This document shows positions 11,601 to 23,500 of a stretch of DNA of 64,000 nt, in pieces. The position numbers were made by a program, and so were the translations under genes. Position 1 is the stretch's first letter; each line of letters starts with the position of its first letter. The notes under the pieces are model-generated. The model ran no database searches. It saw only the letters and a list, made by a program, of their open reading frames with translations, and was not told the DNA's origin. Location of the stretch: contig OX381706.1 of NCBI GenBank assembly GCA_947462335.1, positions 20,436,784-20,500,783 on the forward strand, in the 5' to 3' direction. This DNA comes from Harmothoe impar. Its lineage: Eukaryota > Annelida > Polychaeta > Phyllodocida > Polynoidae.

Positions 11601-13104
11601 CGTGGTTCTGAGGTTTTAGTAGGCAGGATTTGGTTCAATATCAAAGTGTTTCAAAGTGTTGAACAAAGCCATATAAAAACGCAATTGAAGTTATCAATGG
11701 CTGGAGTAAAACTCCCCTAAAATTAGGTTAGGTATTTCTAAAAAAATATATCGATACTTTCTTTCTGAATTAGACAACATTTTAATGCCAATATTTAGAA
11801 AGTGAAAATCTGAGATTGCTGTAAGAAAAATCTATGAAAAATCATGAGTTATTTTTTCAAAATATACGATCAGGTCACCTGAAACATATTTCTCTTAGCA
11901 TAAAGTAGATAATGCCTCCCTGTACAATCGAAACATATTAACTCCTATTCATCTCCCCCTCCAGGTCCGTGTGACGTACAGAACGGCGGCTGTAGTCAGA
12001 TCTGTATACCTGTGCACTCCTCCAGCAGGTGCCACTGCTCCATAGGATTCATGTTGGCCGCCGACGACAAGACCTGCATCTCAGGTAGGAAATACTACAT
12101 GAACCATCCCATTGAAGCATCTTTGAGGCAAAGATTAAAGTTGGTTAATGGTCTTTTTAAGCTGCACGAAGCAACAGTAGTATAGTATGTATCGGAACGG
12201 GACTATAGTTAACTACTGTTTATTACTCAATCGACATGCAGCCAATCAGAGGCCTCCATTTGGTCACGTGACCCCCTCATTTGCATAATTACGTAATAGG
12301 CCACGCCCCCTCATTTGCATAATTACGTAATAGGCCACGCCCCCTTGATCACCAGCCAATCAGAGGCCACCATTTGGTCACGTGACCCCTCATTTGCATA
12401 ATAGGCCACGCCCTCTTGATCACGTGACCCTCTCATTTGCATAATAGGCCACGCCCTCTTGATCACCAGCCAATCAGAGGTCACCATTTGGTCATGTGAC
12501 CCCCTCATTTGCATAATAGGCCGCGCCCCCTTGATCACGTGACCCCTTCATTGGCATAATAGGCCACAACAACATCACGTGTCTATCTTTGTTTGTAAAC
12601 AACACCACGTGGCTCTCTTTGTTTGTAAACAACACCACACGGCTCTCTTGTTTGTAAATAACACCTACTAAGTTTAGTCATAGGTAGCAGTAGTAGCAGC
12701 TCTCTTTTGTTTGTAAATAACTCCTACTAAGTTTAGTCATAGGTGTCTAGAGCAGCAGCAGCAGCAGCAGCATCTTCAGCAGCAGCAGCAGCAGACGCGT
12801 CATAGGTGTCTAGAGCAGCAGCCACGTCATAGATGACTAGTGCAGCAGCAGCAGCAGCATCTTCAGCAGCAGCAGCAGCGTCATAGGTGTCTAGAGCAGC
12901 AGCCGCAGTAGCAGCAGCGTCATAGGTGTCTAGAGCAGCAGCCGCAGCAGCAGCAGCATCTTCAGCAGCAGCAGCGGCAGCAGCAGTAGCATCTTCAGCA
13001 GCAGTAGCAGCAGCAGCAGCAACATCTTCAGCATCAACAGCATCTTCAGCAAAAGCAGCAGCAGCCGCATCATAGGTGTCTAGAGCAGCGGCAGCAGCAT
13101 CTTC

Positions 13105-13135
<31 letters not shown>

Positions 13136-16100
13136 TCTTCAGCAGCAGCAGTAGCAGCAGCGTCATAGGTGTCTAGAGCAGCAGCCGCAGTAGCAGCAGC
13201 GTCATAGGCATCTAGAGCAGCAGCCGCAGCAGCAGCAGCATCTTCAGCAGCAGCAGCGGCAGCAGCAGTAGCATCTTCAGCAGCAGTAGCAGCAGCAGCA
13301 GCAACATCTTCAGCATCAACAGCATCTTCAGCAAAAGCAACAGCCCGTAACTTAGCATCATGTGCATCAGCCATAGCCGCAACAGCGACATTGCGACTAG
13401 CATAAGCGAAACAGGCTATTTCTTTAGCAGCTGTACAAGCATTAATAGCATTAGCCCTAGCAGCAGCCGCAACAGCGGCACCTTTAGCAGACGCTGCAGC
13501 ATCAGTAGCAGCAGCATCGGTAGCAAGAGCGGTAACAGTAGCAAGAACATTAGCAGCACGAGCAGCAGCGGCGAGAGTAACAGCAGCGTTGTTAGCAGCA
13601 TTGGCGACTTCGTATGCAGCATGTGTAGCACGAACAGCGATACGAGCTTCACGTCTTGCACGAGCAGCAGCAATAGCTGCAGAAGTAGCCCTCACACTTT
13701 CCAGCCACCCGTACGAATCTTGATAAAAACGAACCTCCACGTTGCTACTTGTTAACTCATCAGTAAACATGGACGTCTCCTTGTGTGGTGTTGTCGCGGC
13801 TCTGTAGTAGTGTTGGGATTGCTCACATTCGGTAGAACGTAGAGTGATTCCTGATGACGCCATGCTGAAGGTGGTAGAAGAAGTGTGTGGGACCCATGTT
13901 TCACTCTCGCTTATGTACTAGGCTCCGAGATAAGCTTCTTAACTCAAGAGAAAAACTCTCACTAGGAAGGCGACCAGCTGTCTACCTGTGTAGGTGCGGG
14001 TTCGTTACATCTTTAATCCTATTCGACTCCCCGAGGAAATAGATGAAAAAAACAAAAGACCATCTTTCAAGCACGCGAATCCGCAGTCAGTAGGAAGCTA
14101 TAAGGAGCTTAACTTGTGTTTGATTTAAGCTGTCTACCACACGCACGCGCTTGTAGTCACAGCTAGAGCGGCAGACTTCCGTCCGCCCGCTGGCGCATGA
14201 CAATCGACCTTAGACACCCCCTGTAGTTTTTTTTTTTGCATACACAGTTGACTAGCGTCTTAATCTCTTACCCAGCTATAAGCCCATATGCATGTAACGC
14301 GCATTACTCCTCTTTATGGCAATTATCAGATTGATTTAAGGGTGGAAAGGGCTTAGGTGATTTAGGTCCCTCTCTAGCTGAAAACAGGCTTAGACCATAA
14401 CATGTAGGCAGCCGGCCGCGTTAAACACCCCCTGTAGGTTTTTTTTTGTATACACTCTCGATCCCCTCTCTAGGTGAAAACAAAGCTTAGAAGATGCGGT
14501 GATCCGTCCACCGGCTGGTGCGTCACACCTGTCGTTAATCACCCCCTGTAGGCTTTGTATACACTCTCGATCCCCTCTCTAGGTGAAAACAAAAGCTCCG
14601 TCCACGGGCTGGCGCGTCACACCTGTCGTTAAAACGCCCCCTGTAGTCTTTGTATACACAGTTGTCCCGCCTTATGTATTCACCAGCTATAAGCCCATAT
14701 ACGTGTACATGTGATTTTTGATACCCTCTCTGGAATAGGGTGGGGCTCAAGGTGAAAACAAGATTAGGCCATTCGCTCTCTCAGCTATATAAAGAGCCTC
14801 AATTGTTCTTGCAACAGCACTTCACCACCGGTACACTATCAGTCACGAGGCAGATGTTTGCGGTATGGGTCATACAGGTTACCTACTAATAGCGGTTTGG
14901 GTGAGTAGATCACTTTTTTTTTCCTAAAAAAAACAACAAAAACCCCCCACTTATGACTCGGGTATGTATATGTAGCACTGTTAGTGTAAGTACACAGTAG
15001 AATCTACTGTACTATAGACTTAACCCTCTGCAGACGGTGGAGCGCGTTAATGCGCAGGTCTGTGTCGGCGTCACTGTTTTTTTTTGTTTTTTATTCTAAC
15101 TAAAAAAGAAAAAAAAGTCAGAAGTCAATCTACGACCTATCAAAGACAAATTTGTGATAAGTTCAAACTAAATAAGAGACAGTTTGAGCGTCTCTTAGTC
15201 GCTGTCAAAGATGCGAATAACGAACGCGCTAGTATAGTTCCCCGCTCTTTCGTCAGATGGCGCCACAATAGGGGTTTTGTACATTCCTACGATGCTCGCG
15301 AACATTTCAACGCATAATGAGCTGTATAGGCAACAAAGTGCGCTTCTAATATATTAAAATATAAAAAACAATTCAATATTGTGTATTTCTGATAGAAATG
15401 AGGCAGTTTCTTTAAATACCAACTAAACTATAGCGAGATGAAAAATACCACACCATATCTAAGGCTTTATAAAAGATAGACATAGTCAGAAACTCTCGCC
15501 GAGTCGGTAATCTGAAAAATGGATCAACTCGTTTTGACTCGTTGTGCCACAAGGGCCCCCATCCAACGGGGGCCCTTTGAGGTCAGTCTGTCAAACCACA
15601 GTGATCCATGCTGCTTAACACCAGGCGTAATTAAATGCGCCCATGTTGTGCAGCATATAACCAACTGACAGCGTCAGTTGGTTGGCCCCTCTTTAGGGGC
15701 CACACAATAAATAAAGAATAGAGGCCTAAGGGAACGTTCACAAGCGTCTCCCCTTCCTACGGGGTGGGTGGGTCTTTGGGTTTAGTGACAAAACAGCGAC
15801 ATGTGAGTAGGAGGGGGGGGGAGAGTCGGAGTTTGCGTGTCAGCTCTCTTTTTTTTTCTTTTTTTTTTTTTTCCAAGTCTACATATTATTTATGATTAAA
15901 AATTTTTAAAAAAAACACGATAATATAGTGCGCTGATCAAAAAAAACTGAATAGAAAAATAACCAAAATAGGTTGGGGAAATCTCTGCTATCTAGCTGAT
16001 CGGTCGTTGTCACACGGTGCAGAAAATTTACTTTTTAGAAAATCTATATTAGGACCACAGACGGGGCACACGTGTCACTTGTCGAATATAAGAGATGCCA

Positions 16101-17467
16101 ATGGTCCTTGTCGAATTTAAGAACTAGGTCTTGTCCATTGTCATTGTCTATTTTGAGAAGTAGTCTTGCCCGTCTTGCCCCTTGTCGCCAACTCCCAGCA
16201 CCCCGTGTCTCTTTGTCCATATTGGCTAAAAACAGGACATTGTTGACTTGGCTATTTTACCCCCCGTCTGGGGATCTTATTACTTAATCACCTCATCTTG
16301 ACCCTGTGGGGCAGTGGGTATATGGAATAACCGTGTCCAGGTGTACTCTATCTGACACATAACCGAAGGTTACTGAGTTATGTAATAATAACTGACCTAT
16401 GAGGCCACCAGTCAGTTTGCCGTGATTATTTTGACACACTCTCAGTTACTCGTAGGGAATCTAATACATAATTAGACTCAGCATCATATAAGACAGTCTC
16501 GGCCACGCCGGCTGCATATCGGACCAGGGGGATAGTCTGGCAGCGACCCGCCATCCCGTCCACAAGCTGTGTACAGCACCCCGTGTCTCTTTGTCCATAT
16601 TGGCTAAAAACAGGTCATTGTTGACTTGGCTATTTTACCCGTCTGGGTCTTATTATTTAATCACCTCGTCTTGACCCTGTGGGGCAGTGGGTATATGGAA
16701 TAACCGTGTCCAAGTGTACTCTATCTAACACATAACCGAAGGTTACTGAGTTATGTAATAATAACTGCCCTATGGTCCTATGAAGTCGCCAGTCAGTTTG
16801 CCGTGATTATTTTGACATACTCTCAGTTACTCGTAGGGTATCTAATACATAATTAGACTCAGCATCATATAAGACAGTCTCGGCCGCGCCAGCTGCATAT
16901 CGTACCAGGGGGATAGTCTGGCAGCAACCCGCCATCCCGTCCACAATCTGTGTACAGCAGTCTGGACCAGACCACCAACTCTGGGTATAGCATTCGGGAT
17001 GACTGGAGCAAGACTGGATCTAACCCTTTAATAGTCGCATAGCGCTTTAATGTGCAGTGCCCGTTGTCGTCATAAGCCATGAATGCAGCACTCAGAGTTC
17101 CTCACCAGGGCTGCATGCATGCATACACTGTCATATCGACAAAGGGCATAGCGCATTAAAGCACTATGCTACCTTTAGCATTAAAGCGCTGAGTGGTTAT
17201 TTTTTGATAGTGTAGAACCAATATCTGTCTAATTAAAAACCCTTATCAGTGCTGTTTTTTACATACAAAAGAATTAAGTAATGGCACTCCGCCATGTATT
17301 GGATAACCACTGCAGCACGACTCTGAAAAGCGGTGGCGGTGAATTTCCATTAGATCCTGAAAAGGGGGGCGGTCAGATGTCGTCAAGGCCCTGATAAGTA
17401 GGGCGGTTAAAATCATATGATTACATTGAGCTAATTTTCTTGCTGAAAGGAATGAATAATTGTATTT

Positions 17468-17525
<58 letters not shown>

Positions 17526-20500
17526 GACACAGACAGACACAGACAGACAGACAGACAGGCAGACAGCACACAGGACACCTGATGACCTCCACACGATGAC
17601 CTGATTGCCCTTCCTAAAAAAAAAAAACCCAACCCGATCTACCTACTCAACAGGGTTTCAGTGTAGAGCCTATTAGGGGTTTTTCTGATGCGTATATTAT
17701 ATTGAGATTGATTTTCAACTTTTGTGATCAGTGGTTGGTCCTTAAAAGGACCGTTTAGTAGAGAGGGTCGCAGGGACCTTGCTGCTGAAGCGGAGGGCGT
17801 GGTCATAACGCGTGGTAGTCCTTCAGCAGCTCCTCCAGCACGGCGGGCGGTAGACCTTCCTCCATGCAGACTTGCTGCTTGACTTGTTCCACGCACTGTC
17901 GGATGAGTTGATCAGTGACCTTCGTGATCAGCTCATCGGCCACACCCTCTGCTTCAGCAGCAGTCCGCTGTCTCTCCGTCTCCTCTCTCTGTAGCGCGGC
18001 TACGAATTCCTTCTCCACGGCCGCATCGATCATAGATCGAGAAACGGCCACGAAGTTCTGTCTCTCCGCCTCCTCTCTCTGTAGCGCGGCTACGAATTCC
18101 TTCTCCACGGCCGCATCGATCATAGATCAAGAAACGGGCACGAAGTTAACTGGGTGAGCCATTTTGTCGAACTGACTTCCTAGCCGCCTGAGAGATGCTG
18201 ACGTCACACTATTTTCGACGACGCTATGACGCGCACGAGGTAGACAGGCGACATCGTTTCACTTCCTTATTTGGAGTTTGGGACCTTGTGACACCGAAGT
18301 CATACCGTACGGTCGCGATAAAGCAACTAGTGTTGAAAGCGCGCCGGTCTTGTATAAGCGCCGGAGTATAAGAGCCTCCAAATGTTTTTTCTTAAGCACT
18401 AAAATCGAGACTTTGAATAAGCACCAGCGCCTGGCTTGTATATAGCTCCTGAGTAAGAACTTCACCGAATTGAAAAGCACTCCCTCAGAGCCCTTAATCG
18501 CGACAGTACGGTACAAATCTGATGTCAACCCGCGCCAAAACCAAAAAGGGTGTTCCGGTCACACGTACCTACGACCAGTGACCTTCAGCTATCACCACGT
18601 GAAGAGTGGGAATTAAATTTTGTACGGCAAGAAAACTGAAAACTGATAACGATTCCATTAGATAAGTATTTGGTTCCAATCTATGGCGAGATATTTCCGA
18701 CACTTGTCTCCACCAGAGCGATTGATTTATATGTCTGTAAGGTTCAGCTCTCCAACACTCTCCAATATCCGCCGGTGCACGATGGTCGCCGCCCATAATT
18801 AGTGACAACTTCTGCTGGAGAGTGAAAGCTACGTTGAGTCTTGAGGTGCGCAGAGATACTATCTGCCGCAGCCTGATTTTAGTTCCACGCTATTTAGATA
18901 ACCGCCCCATTTAAAATCTCTCTCTCGATCCTAGAAAAGAAAAAAAAAGGCTAGAGTTTATCATGGACGCGTCTCAGTTTTAGTCAAGCCGTAAAGTGAA
19001 GAACCTGAGCTTGTACATATACCCACGTGAGGAGTGACCTCGGGGGGCGTTCAGTTAGTACTGAGTCTATAGTCAAGGTCAAGTTCCACTCTCTAAACAG
19101 AGCTTTAGCGACTCCGTCATCTAGACCGCGCGCGCGCCTTTTTTTTTGCTGAAGCAGCTAATCGATGGAAACGTAGAGAAGACGTACTCGATCAAAAACT
19201 GCTTCAGAGGCTTGTTATCAGGTATTATCAGTTGAATCAAAATATTTCAAAACATCCAGAAAAGCAGAATGACATGTCCTACGGGCTACAGCCGGGCACT
19301 GACGAGCAGACGCCGCTGACGTCATTTCAATCAGGTCACAGCGCTTTTTAGACACCTTTTCTGTAGGACCTGTCTCATACCTTAGTATATAATACCGTAA
19401 ACGCCGGGTGATTAGTATATGATCACATTGGCAGTCGCGGATCCACGAAGAGGCTGGATAAGCCACGAGCGGACCCGCGACTGCAATGTGACATAATCTT
19501 ACCATGCGCTTTGTTTTGTTTTTGTTTCTATTTACAACAGCAAACATTTCAACAGCCTATTGTTTTTTTAAAATGATGAAAAACGGCCCAAAAAAAAGTA
19601 AACATTTTAGAGCTAAATTTGTGGAGGATAGCCGGACATGCTGATGTCACTAGACCCCTAAATTCGATATGGTGACATGGTCATTTTCTTAAAATTCGAT
19701 ACGACGACACGGGCACGGACATCTAAGTGACATGGGACATGTGGCATTTCTTGAGTCCGACATGTGACATGGACCATAGTGACATGAGGGAAAAAAAATG
19801 TTCAAAGAGTGCATCAGAAAAGTACCATTTCAAGCCTAAACATTTCGCCAAATTTTTATTTTTTTTTTCTTGGATGGTACTCGGCTTTGCAGTGTCTGGG
19901 TCCTTAAAAATGTACCAGAATGCTCAAATTCGGGTTCTAAATATTTTCAAAAAACGTTTTCTCCCTTAGTGACGTGTGACATGGGCATTTCTTAAATTCG
20001 ACATACGGCTGCATGGGGAGGACCCACCCGTCAAGGGCCCCATGATGACTCATACCCGCCGCGTTCAAACTAGCGTGGTGGTTATAGGTAGACCTTCTTT
20101 CAGTATCCACGTGACCAGATCCATCGCCGTCTCTTGAGCGACCGCAACGTAACCTGCTCCGGTCATTTTGACAAAAATGTGACCAAAAGGGGGGCATGGT
20201 CTGTCTATTATCTATATTATGCAAATGAGGGAGGGGTTCAGGTCACGTGACCAAGGGGGTGTGGTCTATTTTCCAAATAAAGAGCGCTTCCGGTCACGTG
20301 ACCAAGGGGGTGTGGTCCTATTATGCAAATGAGGGGGTCACGTGATCCATTATTATGCAAATGAGGGAGTCACGTGACCAAATGGAAGCCTCTGATTGGC
20401 TGGTGATCAAAGGGGCGTAGTCTATTATGCAAATGAGGGGGTCACGTGATCAAGGGGGCGTGGCCTATTATGCAAATGAGGGGGTCACGTGACCAAATGG

Positions 20501-23500
20501 CGGCCTCTGATTGGCTGGTGATCAAGGGGGCGTGGCCTATTACGTAATTATGCAAATGAGGGGGCGTGGCCTATTACGTAATTATGCAAATGAGGGGGTC
20601 ACGTGACCAAATGGAGGCCTCTGATTGGCTGCAGGTCGATTGAGTAATAAACAGTAGTTAACTATAGTCCCGTTCCGATACATACTATACTACCCGCAAC
20701 TTTAAGCAGCTTTAATTTCTTCTCAGATTAAAGTTGTTTCAAGTTGCGTCAAACTGCTAAAGAGGGCATTAAGTCAAATTTAAAAGTTGCTTAAAATTGC
20801 TTAAATCCAATGGCTCATGCAGTGCAATGTCTCCAGGTGTCACCATGGCTATATCCATATGTATACAATGTAGCTTTTTGCTACCTGCTTCCTACTTTTT
20901 CTACTTTCTCTCCATAACCGAAAATCATGGTATGAACTGTGAACATTTAATGTGAATAAAATTCCTTTCAATTCAATCTTAGGAGATGATTCTCATTAAA
21001 GACAAGTTAATCATGTCATACTCTACCCATGTATGTATCCCCCCCTATAGACCTGCAGAGAGGTCGGTTCCTGGTATTCGTGGACCCTTACCACAAACAG
21101 GTGTACCAGCTTAACCTACTGGAGGAGCGTCCCGCGCCCCAGGGGGTCGGCCTCACCACCCCAGAGCACCCCTCCACCGTCAGTATACAACACTCACTTA
21201 GCCTCATTAAGATTACTATATCTCTCCATAATTATATAGCTGATTTAAAGCTATAGTGCATCAGAAAATAAATTTGTTTAAATCCTATTCAAACTTCTTC
21301 CAGACACTATTGCAAAATCATATTGAAAAGATGGGCGATGATTAAATATTCTCCATGGACAGTAGGGTCATATAATATAAGGGGTTGCTTGTTCTAGTGT
21401 ATTTCTAATGGGTACAATTTAATGCATGCCCTGCAAAACATCATGATGCTCTTTTGTCTGTATTTATGTATCATGCCGACCCTTAGACGAGGTTGATACC
21501 CCCCACTCCTTAAAGGGTTAAGGGTATTATAATTGTCTACATTTCTAGGTGTCCATGGATGTGGTACGAGAACGGCTGTACTGGGCGGATGACTCGGCAG
21601 GCGTTATTAAGTCGGTGCCACTTCTTGGTGGACTGGAGGAAACCATTGTAGATCTGGGCACCGGTAATTAATGATTTTCTTAATATCAACAGATTCTTGG
21701 AAAATATAGGCATCTTTGGTACCAAATAAAAGCTTGCACTCTTTGCGATGCATTGAGCTAGAAAGAACTTGTATTTTCAAAACCTTCGTAGATAAATAAA
21801 CTCTAACGTAAAATTTTTGTTTGGGAAACTCTATATTTCCCTACAATTTAGGCCCGCAGTGAAAAAAGAAAAAAAAAAGGGGGGGGGGTAGGAAAGGCCT
21901 TCCTCACATTTTTCAATGTCCTCAGAATAGGACGTAACGTCGAACAACCGTCGAACAACCAAAAAGCAATACATCATGTTCCACAAGTGACTCTCCTGCA
22001 TATATCGTATCAAATATCAAGCATATCTCTGTTTTGTCTTCTAAAGGAGGTGTGGTTTCCAGTCTGACTGTACTTGGTAAATCTAACCGCGTAATCTTCA
22101 ACTGGAAGGACAGGCGGTCCTATGACAGTGCTATCTACATGACCGACCTGAAGGGAGACAACAAAGTCATGTTTGAAAATGTCACCCAGTCCACCAAGTT
22201 TGCTGTTGATGAACGAAACACGTAAGATATATTTGTCTAAATAGGTGCCTTTTGTGTGGTATTATACCTGGAGGGTATTTCACCGCAAATGATGAAAAAA
22301 AAAGTGTCAGCACAAATGCATGTTTTAGGGTAGATTCACTTTCAGTCCGACACATGCCTGAGACAGACACTTGAATTTATGTTGATTTTATCATTCTAAT
22401 ATCTTTATTTTCGAATAATGTCAAAGATTAAGTCTAATTTTTCCATCAAAGCGCTACTAGAATATTATAATCTAAAATATCATTTTCATTAGATATATCA
22501 GTATAGTAGTATATTTGGTGGCTCTCCCGCTTAGAGATGAATAGCGTTCTTGGTATGCTATACACCAATGCCTTAGGCCAAGAACCATGTGTCTATTACA
22601 TTTGATAATTCTAGCAAACGTGTTTATCATTATGCCCTTCCTTTACCTATCACACCCTCTAGCACGGTGTATTGGGGAGACGTGTCAGGTGGTGCCGATA
22701 CGTGGTCCATATACCAAAAATCAATCACCTCCAATGGCCAGGGCAAGAAGAAACTGTGGTCTGGTCAGAAAGCCATCAAGGACATCAGCGTATCTTATTC
22801 AGGTGGGTCAAGGCTCTAGTATGCAGGTTCTAGTATACATGCCAGCATGTACGTTGTTTGATGCTACCTTGCGGCAAGGCAGTGAGTGGTCAGTATAAAA
22901 GTAGTATAGATGGAAATGGTCTGAGGGGACCGTATTATTTTGAGAACTGAGTGAGGGGTCAGTAGTATATGGAAATCGGTGAAGGGTCAATAGTGTATGG
23001 AAATGGGCTGAGGGGTGCATAATATATATAAGAACAGAGTGAGGGGGCAGCAATATATGGAAATGGTGTGATGTATCAGCAGTATATGGCAGGGAATTCT
23101 GGAGTGAGTAGTGTATTATGGCAAGAGTAAGGAGTGAGGGGGTTAGTAGTTTGAGTAGTTTATATGGAAATGGGGTGAGGAGTGAGGAGCATATGACAAG
23201 GCTCTGAGGGGCCAATGATTCATATTTGCCACAATCAATACCAATTAGTGGTGTAAACTATCTCAGCCGTGTCACCCTTTCTTGCTGCAGTGGTTACACA
23301 ATAGAGAGAAAAGGTTTTATAGATCTAGTGTGCTATAATTATAAATGAATATTTCAGCATATATAAATTGTCTATTTTGCCTGCTATATGCAGATAACCG
23401 GCTGTACTGGTGTACGACCACGGAGGTGTGGAGGAGCGGCCTGGGGGGTGAGAACGCCACCCGGCTGTACAACGAGACGGGGGAGGAGTTTGTCAGTATA

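Larger units (their letters stand above)
12176..20694. mobile_element. element 1: 8.5-kb long-TIR DNA element (Polinton-like ends)
   Basis: The terminal inverted repeats start AGTAGTATAGTATGTATCGG and run several hundred bases. Flanking hexamers AGCAAC and CGCAAC are a likely 6-bp target duplication with one change. AG...CT-type termini and 6-bp duplications are known Polinton/Maverick traits; the right terminus here reads CTACC instead of CTACT. I see no DNA polymerase, integrase, protease or capsid gene, so it is at best non-autonomous. Contents: left TIR, alanine-rich ORF (minus), divergent control region, micro-exon gene (+), hairpin-rich RNA region, a 377-bp tandem duplication, a MITE, a broken coiled-coil ORF (minus), GACATG repeats, right TIR. 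It is inserted in an intron of the LRP-like gene. Confidence 0.7.

Noticed and set aside
18259..18528. 89-codon frame on the minus strand
   Set aside because: It coincides with the MITE-like element at 18308-18512.
19218..19547. 109-codon frame on the minus strand of element 1
   Set aside because: It runs through a hairpin element and has no supporting promoter or homology.
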